NCBI GenBank assembly: GCA_903826205.1
Contig: CAIKDP010000306.1
Span: 1 to 32,358 of the forward strand
DNA: 32,358 nucleotides
Direction: 5' to 3'
DNA from: Akkermansiaceae bacterium
Lineage (GTDB): Bacteria; Verrucomicrobiota; Verrucomicrobiia; Verrucomicrobiales; Akkermansiaceae
Shown piece after piece: positions 9,078 to 17,132 of this stretch (position 1 is its first letter; every line of letters begins with the position of its first letter). Both the position numbers and the translations under genes were made by a program. The notes under the pieces are model-generated. The model was given only the letters and a program-made list of their open reading frames with translations. It was not told the origin of the DNA and ran no database searches.

Positions 9078-10763
9078 CTATTGTTGGGGTGGTTCCCCGT
9101 TCTGAGGCGTTGTGGTGGGGGCGGCTCCGCGGTGCTGGCGGGAGCGGATGAGGGTGAACACCAGGGACACCACCATCAAGACCGTGCCGAGCACCAGGAA
9201 GGAGATGATCCGCTGGGTGCCCTCCAAGCTCCCGACGCCCATGATCAGGATGTAGACGACCGTCAGCAACAGGGTGTTGTGCCCCATCCACCGGTATTTG
9301 CGGGCCTTGGTGAGCAGGTTCATTCCATAGTAGAACAAGGCGATGCCGACCCATGACAGCGCCACCCATGCCTGCGGCACCATGTGATAGAGGGCATACG
9401 GAAGCACGATGAAGGCGCATGTCAGATAGGCGTTGCGCATCAACTCGGTCTTCAACTCGAGGCGGTCCTTCTGCCACTTGAGATTGCGTGAACTTGTCAA
9501 CGCCACCAAGCCGAACACCAGGCTGATGCCGTTCTCCTGCCGCACCAACACCATGTAACAGGCAACCACCGCCAGATAGATCAGAAAGTTGGCGACGATG
9601 ATGAAGCGCGAGCGGAACCAGATCGCCGTGGTCACCACCAATAAACTCTGCGCGGACAACCACACGAACAACTGCGGCACCTCGGCCGCCTTGATCAGCG
9701 CCATGCTCAGCGCGCCGTAGCCGGTCATCGCATAGATGAAAGTCGCGAATTGGCTTCGCTCACGCCCCCAGAACATCACCGCCATCCCTAACAAAACAAT
9801 CGAAGCCGCGACGTTGGCCGCGAAGAAAACCTCCCCGTAACGAATCAACGTATGCAACAGGAACAGGAGGTAGCCGCCGCAATTCAAAACCGAACCGGCC
9901 TGGGCCACCGGCCCCTCGGTCATGTGCTCACGGCGCAAGGTCATGGCCAGCCCGTGCATGGCCAGCCATACCAGCAGCAGGCACACGCCCATAAACGGGC
10001 CGCTCACCACTTCCACACGGTTGCCGACCACCGGGTTGCCCAGCGCCCATAGCAGATAGGTCAGCCACGCGCAGGGCGTCGCAAACACCACCAGCCACGG
10101 CCAGTCGCGCCGGCGCAGCGCCACACCCGCCACCAAGGTCAACACCGTCACCATGCCAAAGACATACCAGGGAGTGCCGACCGCCAGCGCCGCCGCATAC
10201 CCCGTCATCATTGCCACGCCGGTCAACACCACCGACCTGCGCCACCACCCGATGGCCAGGTTGATGGCAACCGCGAGGGCCAAACCCGTCATGGCCGCCA
10301 CCGAAGTTGGATCCAGCAAAGACGGTGCGCCGAAGTAACACAGCCGCAAGGTGGCGAAAAACAACAGCGCCATGCCGACCCCGCGGCACTGCTTTCCTAT
10401 CAACGGCAACGCTTGATGCAGGCATCTGGCGAGCAGGAACAAGCCGCCGGCAAGGAACCAGCCGACCAGCGACGGCAGGATCAGCGGCACTCCATGCCAG
10501 GGTAGCGACATGGCCAGCGCCCCGCCGATGGCCAGCACCCCGATCCCAACATTGGCGAACAGGTTCTGGCCGATGGCCACTTCCAATTCACCGACGCCAG
10601 GCAAGGCGCCGGTCGCGGGTGGCGCTTCTTCCAACGGTGCCGGTGCAGGCGTTGGAACTGGCACGAGGCCGAGCATTTTCTCGACGGTGGCGAGTCGTTG
10701 CTCCAGGCGTGCCAAGGTGGCCTCGTCCTGCCCCGTCAGGTTTGGGTTTTGGGAAGCATTCAT
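9078..10763 (-). CDS. DUF2339-like polytopic membrane protein
   Basis: The protein has 561 residues from the chosen ATG. A short N-terminal coiled coil (EATLARLEQRLATVEKMLG) and a Pro/Ala linker lead into about 18 or more hydrophobic helices that fill the rest. The junction ELEVAIGQNLFANVGIGVLAIGGALAM matches the usual entry of DUF2339 membrane proteins, which have a coiled coil and then a long helix bundle; their function is unknown. The C-terminus is a basic then Pro/Gln-rich tail. I prefer ATG at 10763 over the GTG at 10814, because the added residues look non-coding and the coiled coil starts soon after. No operon partner is evident. Confidence 0.7.
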   Translation of the reverse strand: MNASQNPNLTGQDEATLARLEQRLATVEKMLGLVPVPTPAPAPLEEAPPATGALPGVGELEVAIGQNLFANVGIGVLAIGGALAMSLPWHGVPLILPSLVGWFLAGGLFLLARCLHQALPLIGKQCRGVGMALLFFATLRLCYFGAPSLLDPTSVAAMTGLALAVAINLAIGWWRRSVVLTGVAMMTGYAAALAVGTPWYVFGMVTVLTLVAGVALRRRDWPWLVVFATPCAWLTYLLWALGNPVVGNRVEVVSGPFMGVCLLLVWLAMHGLAMTLRREHMTEGPVAQAGSVLNCGGYLLFLLHTLIRYGEVFFAANVAASIVLLGMAVMFWGRERSQFATFIYAMTGYGALSMALIKAAEVPQLFVWLSAQSLLVVTTAIWFRSRFIIVANFLIYLAVVACYMVLVRQENGISLVFGLVALTSSRNLKWQKDRLELKTELMRNAYLTCAFIVLPYALYHMVPQAWVALSWVGIALFYYGMNLLTKARKYRWMGHNTLLLTVVYILIMGVGSLEGTQRIISFLVLGTVLMVVSLVFTLIRSRQHRGAAPTTTPQNGEPPQQ

Positions 10764-10880
10764 CCATGTGGGTTTTAGGGTGGCTGCGGAGTCCTGTTCC
10801 CGTCCGCAATCCACGGAAGCCGGTCACGGCCATGGGGGGTCCCAAAGTCGTGCCGGCCCGTGAATCGCAGGGTTAGGCGA

Positions 10881-11198
10881 TTATTTCAGCGTGAGGACAT
10901 GTTTGGCGACGGCCTTGACATCGGCCTCGCTCAGGTCCTTGAACGCCTTCATGACCACCTTGTCGCCTTCCTTGACGCCGTCCTTCATGGCGGCCTCAAT
11001 TTTGGCTTCGCCGATCTTGGCGGCTTCGACCGTCAGGTCCTTGCACTTGAGCTTTTTGCCCATGGTGGTTTGGCCTTTGCCATCGGCACCGTGGCATTTG
11101 GCACATTCCTTGGCGAAGATGGCGCTGCCATCTTCCGCGTTGGCGTTGAAGGTCACCGCGAACAGGGTGGCCGCCGTCAGTTGTAGTAGTTTTTTCAT
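10881..11198 (-). CDS. Small periplasmic monoheme cytochrome c (class I)
   Basis: This 105-residue protein has a Sec signal peptide (MKKLLQLTAATLFAVTFNANA) and a mature domain of about 84 residues. The heme motif is CAKCH followed by GADGKGQTTMGKK. MKAF in the C-terminal half is the likely axial Met, and the last helix (SEADVKAVAKHVLTL) is typical of class I cytochromes. It is a paralogue of the protein at 21846-22163, sharing CHGxDGKGxTTMGKK. It lies 161 bp after the NrfD-like gene and could receive electrons from that complex in the periplasm. The ATG has CAACC 10-14 nt upstream instead of a Shine-Dalgarno. Confidence 0.9.
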   Translation of the reverse strand: MKKLLQLTAATLFAVTFNANAEDGSAIFAKECAKCHGADGKGQTTMGKKLKCKDLTVEAAKIGEAKIEAAMKDGVKEGDKVVMKAFKDLSEADVKAVAKHVLTLK

Positions 11199-11289
11199 GT
11201 TTCGTTAGGTTGGGGGATGCAATCACTCCGGCCGGCATCACTCGATACCACCATCGTTAGGTCACACTGCATGTTTTCTTCGCAAAGAC

Positions 11290-11308
11290 AATAACAAAAA
11301 AAGTTATT
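11290..11308. promoter_or_regulatory. AT-rich inverted repeat upstream of the monoheme cytochrome gene
   Basis: AATAAC-A7-GTTATT is a perfect 6-bp inverted repeat with an all-A spacer, in the most AT-rich stretch of the 161-bp gap between the nrfD-like and cytochrome genes. It sits about 95 bp upstream of the ATG at 11198. It could be an operator or promoter element, or a weak terminator of the upstream operon. Confidence 0.35.
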
Positions 11309-11359
11309 TTTCTGTGGGAGTTGGGTGCGGGGTGAGTTGGTTTGGCTGCATGCGGCAGC

Positions 11360-12595
11360 TCACGGGTTATCCATGCGGTGGGGGACGTGACCGCTGGTGG
11401 GCATCCGTTCGGACAGGAACAGCTTGATGAGCACCGTGAGGATGATGAAGGGTAAACTGAGCAGGATGATCCCCAGGAACCAACCCTCGGCCCCGGCGAA
11501 TTCAAGTTTGTAACTCATCACCCCGCGCAGGCTCTTGGAGAAGAATTGGCCGCCCATCACCACGTTCCAGCGCATGGCCAGCACACCCAGCAGGATGCAG
11601 ACCGCGCAGGTGAAATACAGACCTATGCGGATGCCGTTGGGGACAAATTTACGGGCGACTTGGAGGGTGCCCAGCACCAGCAGCGGAAGCAAGGTGCCTA
11701 TCAGCATCTGGCCGATGGTCAAGGTGAAGAACAGGCGTTCCTGGGCCATGAATTCCATCACGTAGAAGCCTTCCTGCGCGGAATAGGTGCGGTGAATCAA
11801 GTCGAGCGCCTCCACCGTGGCGTCGATCACCAGCGCGTAAAACAAAAACATGCCCATGACGTCCAGGCATCGCACGTCAAGCGCGCGCCGCCGCAGCCAA
11901 CTCAACACCATGTAGATGAAGATGCACAGCGCGATGCCGGAGACCATCGCCGATAGAATGAAGATGATCGGCATGATGGCATTGCCCCACCATGGGTTGG
12001 CCTTGATGGAGCCGAAGATGAAGCCGACATAGCCGTGCAATAAAAACGCGGACGGAATGCCGATGATGGAAATAATCCAGCTCAATTTGTGATCCAGTGC
12101 GAGCGCCTTGTCCGATACATCGGTGACGCCGACGGTGAGGGTGCGGTAAATGAACCCACGCAGGCCCGGTTCGGTTTGGCCCCACTTGACGAAGTCCTCG
12201 CGGAAGTCGAACCACAATTCGAGCAACAGCACGGCCATCAGATACCACGCATACACAAAGCCGAAGATGGCCATCGGCGAGGTGAGGTGGGGCGTGATCA
12301 TGATTTGATAGGAACGCTCCGGATGGCCCAGATGGCAGAGCAAGGGCAGGGTGGCGCAGAGCAGGAACGCCAGCGCCGTGAGCAGGGAAAGCCGATAGAC
12401 CGGCTCCAGCGCCTTGACGCGGAAGACCCGCACCAGCGAGGCCATGATGAAGGCGCCAGCCACCAAGCCCGTGATATACGGGTAGAGGACGATGAGCACG
12501 CCCCACAGCGGATGGGTGCCGGCTTCATTGGGATAAACATAGCCGTCGAAGTGCGGTGCCACCTCGGCGAGGATGGAAGTGAGTTGAAGGGTCAT
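11360..12595 (-). CDS. NrfD/PsrC-type quinone-interacting membrane subunit
   Basis: The 411-residue integral membrane protein has eight to nine helices. Family marks include the N-terminal helix with GLVAGAFIMASLVRVF, then LPLLCHLGHPERSYQIM followed by TSPMAIFGF, a central IPSAFLLHGYVGFIFGSIKANPWW, and a late MRWNVVMGGQ. NrfD-type subunits take electrons from, or give them to, menaquinol in iron-sulfur molybdoenzyme-type complexes. It follows the ferredoxin gene by one base (TAA-C-ATG), so translational coupling is likely. Together with the ferredoxin and triheme cytochrome it would make a quinol:cytochrome module. A catalytic molybdopterin subunit is absent. An AGGAAG lies upstream, one of few Shine-Dalgarno-like sites here. 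Confidence 0.92.
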   Translation of the reverse strand: MTLQLTSILAEVAPHFDGYVYPNEAGTHPLWGVLIVLYPYITGLVAGAFIMASLVRVFRVKALEPVYRLSLLTALAFLLCATLPLLCHLGHPERSYQIMITPHLTSPMAIFGFVYAWYLMAVLLLELWFDFREDFVKWGQTEPGLRGFIYRTLTVGVTDVSDKALALDHKLSWIISIIGIPSAFLLHGYVGFIFGSIKANPWWGNAIMPIIFILSAMVSGIALCIFIYMVLSWLRRRALDVRCLDVMGMFLFYALVIDATVEALDLIHRTYSAQEGFYVMEFMAQERLFFTLTIGQMLIGTLLPLLVLGTLQVARKFVPNGIRIGLYFTCAVCILLGVLAMRWNVVMGGQFFSKSLRGVMSYKLEFAGAEGWFLGIILLSLPFIILTVLIKLFLSERMPTSGHVPHRMDNP

Positions 12596-12596
12596 G

Positions 12597-13397
12597 TTAG
12601 CGGACTTCCTTATCTAGGTTGGCGTATAACACCCGGGGATTGGTGCCCAGGTGCGGCTTGAGGGTGTTGACCTTGTTCTTGTGGACAAAGGCTTGGAGCG
12701 GGTCGTCTTCTATCGGATTTTTCAAATCGCCGAACACCCGCGCCTGGGTCGGGCAGATTTCGACGCAAGCGGGTTTGAGTCCCCGGGTGATGCGGTGATA
12801 ACACAGGGTGCATTTCTCAGCGGTCTTGGTTTCCGGGCTCAGGAACCGGCAGCCATAGGGGCAGGCCTGGATGCAAAACCCGCAACCGATGCAATACGTG
12901 GGATCGACGAGCACCGCGCCGTCCGGCGTGTCGAAGGTGGCGCCCACCGGGCACACCTGGGTGCAAGGTGAAGCCTCGCAGAGGTTGCACAGTTTCGGGA
13001 CGAAGAAGGCCTTGAGGATTTCGTCCCGTGGCACCAGCGACGGCGGGAATCCGCCGCGTCCGCCGTTAGGCGAATCCACCATCACCTCACCCCTCAAGGT
13101 GATGGAGTTGGGGGCGGGTTTTTTGATGATGTAGCGTTCGATCCAGGTGCGGAAAAAGTGCGGGGCCTCGGGCACATGGTTCTCGGTCTTGCAGGCATCG
13201 GCGCACAGGCCGCAGCCGATGCACTTGTCCACATCCAGGCACATGAGCCATTTGTGTTTGCTGGCATCGTAATCGCTCGGCGCCGTCGTTTTACTGAATT
13301 TTTTCTTGAGCGCCCGGGCCGCCGGGAGCGCCAGCAGGCCCGCGAACACGCCGCCAATGGTGGCCAACATGCGTCGGCGTGGGATGGAATCATTCAT
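12597..13397 (-). CDS. Four-cluster [4Fe-4S] ferredoxin subunit (NrfC/DsrO-like), probably exported by Tat
   Basis: The 266-residue protein begins with RRRMLATIGG and a hydrophobic helix, a plausible twin-arginine signal. Four cysteine clusters follow: C59-x2-C62-x2-C65-x3-C69; C137-x2-C140-x4-C145-x3-C149; C169-x2-C172-x2-C175-x3-C179; and C196-x2-C199-x11-C211-x3-C215. This is the standard electron-wire subunit of CISM complexes, passing electrons between the NrfD-type quinone site and a redox partner. The ATG at 13397 is chosen because upstream residues look non-coding and the start overlaps the stop of the triheme gene (ATGA). CAACC lies 13-17 nt upstream. Confidence 0.93.
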   Translation of the reverse strand: MNDSIPRRRMLATIGGVFAGLLALPAARALKKKFSKTTAPSDYDASKHKWLMCLDVDKCIGCGLCADACKTENHVPEAPHFFRTWIERYIIKKPAPNSITLRGEVMVDSPNGGRGGFPPSLVPRDEILKAFFVPKLCNLCEASPCTQVCPVGATFDTPDGAVLVDPTYCIGCGFCIQACPYGCRFLSPETKTAEKCTLCYHRITRGLKPACVEICPTQARVFGDLKNPIEDDPLQAFVHKNKVNTLKPHLGTNPRVLYANLDKEVR

Positions 13398-13852
13398 GGT
13401 GCTTCGTTGGGTTGATGGGGAAGATGGCACTCGAAGCAGGTGTCCGAGTAGTGGTCTTTGACAATGATTTGTTTGAACCATGCCGGGCGCGAGGGGCTGG
13501 CTTCGTGGCAACGCACGCAGATTTGCGGGGTGGGTTTCAGCATTTTGTTGGCAGGATCCTTGAGGTGTTCCTGGCTGACCACGCCGTGGCAGGCCTCGCA
13601 CGAGAGGTTCTTGTGTGAGCCTTTGGCGAGGGTTTTGAGGACGTCGGGGTGGCGCTCACCGCAGGCCGCCTTGCCGGCAAAGACCGGTTTGTGTTGGCTG
13701 ATGTGTTCGGACAAGGCCGCACCACGAAAAAAACCGTAATCACGAAACGTGTCGGGGGTCAGCAAAGTGCGCGCCACTAGGTAGCTGACCAGGATCGCAA
13801 AGATGAGCAGGATCAGGCGGACGATTTGCGGTGGCAGGTTGAAAAATCTCAT
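13394..13852 (-). CDS. Membrane-anchored triheme cytochrome c with a degenerate fourth heme motif
   Basis: This is a 152-residue protein with one N-terminal membrane anchor (about residues 9-28) and a periplasmic multiheme part. Three canonical motifs are present: CEACH (85-89), CVRCH (112-116) and CFECH (139-143). At 64-68 the protein reads CGERH, where CGECH would be expected before PD; a single T-to-C change explains the loss. It is the first gene of the triheme-ferredoxin-NrfD operon and overlaps the next gene by 4 bp. By position it would pass electrons between the ferredoxin/NrfD subunits and periplasmic cytochromes, as in Geobacter Cbc-type complexes (inference). The ATG at 13852 is preferred to a TTG at 13861. 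Confidence 0.88.
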   Translation of the reverse strand: MRFFNLPPQIVRLILLIFAILVSYLVARTLLTPDTFRDYGFFRGAALSEHISQHKPVFAGKAACGERHPDVLKTLAKGSHKNLSCEACHGVVSQEHLKDPANKMLKPTPQICVRCHEASPSRPAWFKQIIVKDHYSDTCFECHLPHQPNEAP

Positions 13853-14103
13853 AGGGGTCAATGGCTGGAATGATGGGGTTAGATGCGGAAAGGTGTCGGC
13901 ATCAAGGGTTTGGTGGGGGATTATCAGGATTCCGCCAGACGCTTTGCGGCAGCAGGCGCAGGAACGACTCGGTTACACGTCAAGTTGGTGTTGTGCGCGA
14001 GACCGAATGAAGTCACCTGGAATGGGGAGTTGGAGGGCATGGGAGATAGGGTTTTGTTAGATACTGCTCCGCCGCAGGAGTGGAAAGGGGGCTATCTCCG
14101 TCT

Positions 14104-14132
14104 GTTATGCACAACAAACAAATTTATATCAA
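14104..14132 (-). promoter_or_regulatory. Candidate promoter for the triheme-ferredoxin-NrfD operon
   Basis: Reading the minus strand, TTGATA (rc of 14127-14132) is followed after 17 nt by CATAAC (rc of 14104-14109), in an AT-rich island of an otherwise GC-rich region. The match to a sigma-70-type promoter is moderate (the -10 is 4 of 6). The direct repeats at 14146-14193 lie just upstream, where an activator would bind. Confidence 0.35.
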
Positions 14133-14145
14133 AATCCGCGCAGAG

Positions 14146-14193
14146 ATGCGGAGGATATGCGCACTGGAAGCATGGAATATGCGGAGGATATGC
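14146..14193. repeat. Direct repeat ATGCGGAGGATATGC, two copies 33 bp apart
   Basis: Two identical 15-bp copies occupy 14146-14160 and 14179-14193. The start-to-start distance of 33 bp is about three helical turns, so both copies face the same side of the DNA. They sit immediately upstream of the candidate promoter, which fits a tandem activator site. Confidence 0.75.
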
Positions 14194-14207
14194 AAATTGC
14201 CACTCAT

Positions 14208-15179
14208 TCACGGCGCCTGATCGAGCACTAGAAACGCGTCGCCGGCACTGTGGGGGTCAAGGAGCGCCTGGTCCAGCGGGTTGTGGGGATCGGCAAACGG
14301 GTGGCTGAACTCGCGGAGGGAAAGCAGGCTGGAAGTGGCGGCCCAAGGCACCGACCAGTCTGTTAGATCGGTGAAGTTGACGTCGGCCGTCAGGTCTTGC
14401 CGGCCCGGGTTGGCATAGATGGCGGGGCCTTCGAGCCGTTGGTGGTATAGGTAGGCCCGGATCGTGCCGTTAGGCCGGCGATGATACAGGTCGGCGGCGG
14501 TGGCGCCGTAGTCGATGGTCAGCAGACGGCCGGCCTGCCACGCGGGCAGCCAAGCGGTGAGCCACTCGCGATAGGAGTCGTGGACCTCGATCCATTGGCC
14601 CGGCGGGTGGGCCTGATCAAAGGCGGAAGATGGCGGCAGCGGGGCGGCGGGCAGGAGGGATTCATGGGCGCGGTGGTTTGCGTCGAGGCTCACGGCCAAT
14701 TCGCGCCAGCCATCGGAGCTGCGCTGGAACCGCCTCACCGGAAAGGCGTCCACCAACTCGTTGGAAAAAATCACCGCGCGCCCGCCACAAACGGCGAGCG
14801 CTTCCTGCAGGGTGCGATGCCAGCGGGCGCGCCGGCCGAGGAGCTTTTGTTGGAGCGAGGTGAGGACGGGCGAGGTCTCGACCAGATGCAGGCGGGTCCT
14901 CCAGCGGATGTGCCACGGCAGATGGCGGAGCACGGCTGCCGCCAGCGTGCCTTCGCCCGGGCCGACCTCTATCAAGTCACGGCAACCCGACCCGCGCAAC
15001 GCGCGTGCCGCCCAGGCGGCGATGGCGCGGGCCGGAGCAGCCGAGAGCATGGGCGCGGTGGTGAAGTCGCCGCGGCGGCCGATGCCGGTGATACGATGCG
15101 CATAGTAGCCGTGCCGCGGGTCATACAACGCCCGCTCCATGAAGTGATCGAAGCGGATATGGGAACTGATGGGATTCAT
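14208..15179 (-). CDS. MidA-family (DUF185) SAM-dependent methyltransferase
   Basis: From ATG 15179 the protein has 323 residues. Family motifs appear in order: FMERALYDPRHGYY, GDFTTAPMLS, the SAM site EVGPGEGTL, NELVDAFPVRRF, and LTIDYGA. The eukaryotic homologue (NDUFAF7/MidA) methylates an arginine of respiratory complex I; bacterial substrates are mostly unknown. The protein is somewhat short at the N-terminus. The reading frame stays open upstream through a 9-nt repeat that supplies extra in-frame ATGs at 15206, 15215, 15224, 15233 and 15242, each adding Met-Gly-Leu units, so the true start is uncertain. It follows ccsA in the same direction. Confidence 0.85.
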   Translation of the reverse strand: MNPISSHIRFDHFMERALYDPRHGYYAHRITGIGRRGDFTTAPMLSAAPARAIAAWAARALRGSGCRDLIEVGPGEGTLAAAVLRHLPWHIRWRTRLHLVETSPVLTSLQQKLLGRRARWHRTLQEALAVCGGRAVIFSNELVDAFPVRRFQRSSDGWRELAVSLDANHRAHESLLPAAPLPPSSAFDQAHPPGQWIEVHDSYREWLTAWLPAWQAGRLLTIDYGATAADLYHRRPNGTIRAYLYHQRLEGPAIYANPGRQDLTADVNFTDLTDWSVPWAATSSLLSLREFSHPFADPHNPLDQALLDPHSAGDAFLVLDQAP

Positions 15180-15249
15180 GAGTCCTATGAGTCCTATGAG
15201 TCCCATGAGTCCCATGAGTCCCATGAGTCCCATGAGTCCCATGAGTCCC
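15178..15249. repeat. Eight tandem copies of a 9-nt unit (ATGAGTCCC/T) between ccsA and midA-like genes
   Basis: Eight perfect-length units run without interruption; the two at the left end carry T and the other six C at the last position. On the coding strand the unit is GGGACTCAT. Because 9 is a multiple of 3, it reads as Gly-Leu-Met (or Ile) in the midA-like frame. Copy number can change without breaking the frame, but would change the number of possible start codons and the spacing from the ccsA stop (15258). Confidence 0.95.
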
Positions 15250-15257
15250 GATGGCTC

Positions 15258-17132
15258 CTATGCAGGCGGGCCGAAGCCGGCGGCGGTGAGGTCGCGGCGC
15301 CCGGCGGCGCGGAAACTGGCCCATTTGCTGGCAGGCAGGCGGCTGAGAAGAATCAGCCCGCCTTGAATGATGACAAAGCCGACCAGCCAGGGAAAGGCCT
15401 TGTCCATAAATCCATAGGAATGCAGGCCAACGCCTAACATGTTCACCCCGAACCATGAGAAAGCGGTGATGGCATTGCCGCCAATGGCCATGGCCATCAG
15501 GCCGCGCTGGCGGATGAAGCCGCCCCAGCGGGCGTGCAGGATGAGCCCGCACCACAGGACAATGAGCAGCGCGCCATTTTCCTTGGGATCCCAACCCCAG
15601 AAGCGGCCCCATGATTGGTCGGCCCAGATGCCGCCAAGCACGGTGCCCACGAAGCTGAAGAGGGTGGCAAAACACACCACACCGTAAACCATGCGGGTGA
15701 GGGTTTGCGCGGTGTCCTTGGTGAGCAGGGGGGTGCACACGCCTAACAAGACATAAACCACCGCCAACATGCCTGCCAAAAACATGGCCGAATAGCCGGC
15801 GGTGATGATGACGACGTGCGTGGCCAGCCAGAAGTTGGAATCGAGCACCGCTTGCATCATTTCGAGGGTGTCGCCACTGGACCCGAGGTGGTGGGCGATG
15901 ACCAGGGTGACAAAGCCGACCATGCCGCCGCAGGCCGTGCCGATGCCATCGCGGAACATGCGCTCAAGGACAATCGCGACCAAGACCGCGCCCCAACCGA
16001 CAAAGATGGCCGATGAGTAGAGATTGGTGACCGGCGGCCGGCCTTGCAAATACATGCGCGAGAACATGCCGAAGGAATGCACGGCAAAGGTCAGCAGCAA
16101 CAACAGGAAGGCGGTCTTGCGCAGGCCCTTGGGGCACACCAGCCACGAGCCGCAGGCTAACAAAAAGGCGCCGACGTAGAGGACCATGCTCTGATAGAAC
16201 GGCTCCATGCGGTTGAAGCGCAGTTCGTAGGTGGAGCGCCCCGTCCAGTCGGGGTGCGCGCGGTCGAGAGTCTCGGCATAGGCGGCAGCGGCCTGTGCGA
16301 AGGCTTCGTGCTTGCCTGCGCGGAAGGCGTCGCTCATTGCGGCGAAGGCGGTGACGGACGGAGGGATGGATGCGGGTGAGTCCACGCGGATGAGGGCGGT
16401 GCCGGTGGCGAGCCAGTCGCCGGGCTTGCCGCCTTTGGGCGGTGCCACGGTGAGCATGTAGGACCCCTGGGCTTGGGATTCGTAGCGGGCCAGCGAGGTT
16501 TTGAGCAGGGCGATCTGGTCCTTGTCGGGCTGGGCATTGCCCTGCTTGATGACGCTGGCGCAAGCAGCGACGGCGGCGGCGTAGGTGTTGATTTCCGCGG
16601 TGAAATTGGTGGCGTCCTCGGGATGGACGCTTTCCTTCAGGCGTTGATAGAGGACGAGTGAATTGCGCAGGTTGTAGATGGCGGATTGGAACGGGCTGCG
16701 TTGCTTGGTATCGGTGTCCGCGGCGAGTTTGCCCTCCTCATCGATTTTTTGCAGATAGGGTTGGAGCTCGGCATAGGTGCCGTATTTCTTGTCGGCCTGC
16801 GGCCAGCCGAACATGCCCAGGACTTCCTGGTTGGCGATGGCAAAGACCGGATAGGTGTCAGCCACCGGGGCATTGAACAGGACATCGGCCAGCCAGCGCG
16901 AGGCCTCCATTTTGTCGCCATTGGTGAGGCGCAACGTTTGTTTGCCGCGCAGGATGAGCAGCGAGTTGCGGGCCACGGTGTCCAGCGGTTTGATGCGGCC
17001 GCCGACCAGGACCGGCAGGCGGCTGAAGGTCGCGAGGTCGAAGTCGTTAGGTTTGGGCTTGGGGCTGACCCATGACGAGCCGAGCCAGAGGCCGGCAATG
17101 AGCAGGACGAGATAAGGGATGGAGCGGTTCAT
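15258..17132 (-). CDS. ccsA: Cytochrome c biogenesis protein CcsA (system II heme lyase subunit, long form)
   Basis: CcsA brings heme across the inner membrane and, with ResB/Ccs1, attaches it to CxxCH motifs. The protein has 624 residues. A first membrane helix is followed by a periplasmic region of about 280 residues, then a C-terminal polytopic domain from about residue 315. That domain contains the tryptophan-rich WWD motif WGRFWGWDPKENGALL (from 508) and conserved His residues flanking it (for example His571 in GLHSYG). Its start overlaps the resB stop by 4 bp (ATGA). The large extra periplasmic region is seen in some fused or long CcsA forms. All multiheme cytochromes of this window need such a system. 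Confidence 0.93.
   Translation of the reverse strand: MNRSIPYLVLLIAGLWLGSSWVSPKPKPNDFDLATFSRLPVLVGGRIKPLDTVARNSLLILRGKQTLRLTNGDKMEASRWLADVLFNAPVADTYPVFAIANQEVLGMFGWPQADKKYGTYAELQPYLQKIDEEGKLAADTDTKQRSPFQSAIYNLRNSLVLYQRLKESVHPEDATNFTAEINTYAAAVAACASVIKQGNAQPDKDQIALLKTSLARYESQAQGSYMLTVAPPKGGKPGDWLATGTALIRVDSPASIPPSVTAFAAMSDAFRAGKHEAFAQAAAAYAETLDRAHPDWTGRSTYELRFNRMEPFYQSMVLYVGAFLLACGSWLVCPKGLRKTAFLLLLLTFAVHSFGMFSRMYLQGRPPVTNLYSSAIFVGWGAVLVAIVLERMFRDGIGTACGGMVGFVTLVIAHHLGSSGDTLEMMQAVLDSNFWLATHVVIITAGYSAMFLAGMLAVVYVLLGVCTPLLTKDTAQTLTRMVYGVVCFATLFSFVGTVLGGIWADQSWGRFWGWDPKENGALLIVLWCGLILHARWGGFIRQRGLMAMAIGGNAITAFSWFGVNMLGVGLHSYGFMDKAFPWLVGFVIIQGGLILLSRLPASKWASFRAAGRRDLTAAGFGPPA

Larger units (their letters stand above)
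13853..14207. other. Leader region of the triheme/ferredoxin/NrfD operon
   Basis: This 355-bp region between the midA-like stop and the triheme cytochrome start shows no credible gene. It contains a candidate minus-strand promoter and a 15-bp direct repeat (separate entries). The rest, 13853-14100, is GC-rich without clear hairpins and would be a long 5' leader of about 250 nt. Confidence 0.5.

Noticed and set aside
8860..9663. A 267-codon minus-strand frame overlapping the DUF2339-like gene
   Set aside because: It is out of frame with the membrane protein and its translation is low-complexity without hydrophobic or domain structure.
10819..10857. Terminator after the monoheme cytochrome gene (GCCGG-T-CACG facing CGTGCCGGC)
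   Set aside because: The stem has a bulge and a 20-nt loop, with no U-run after it; too weak to call.
13883..14308. Small plus-strand gene in the leader of the quinol module
   Set aside because: It runs into the opposite-strand midA-like coding region, has an odd composition and no recognisable features.
14481..15437. A 318-codon plus-strand frame across the midA-like gene and the 9-nt repeat
   Set aside because: It includes an SYESHESHESHES tract that is only the repeat read in another frame, and the opposite strand has clear MidA and CcsA motifs.
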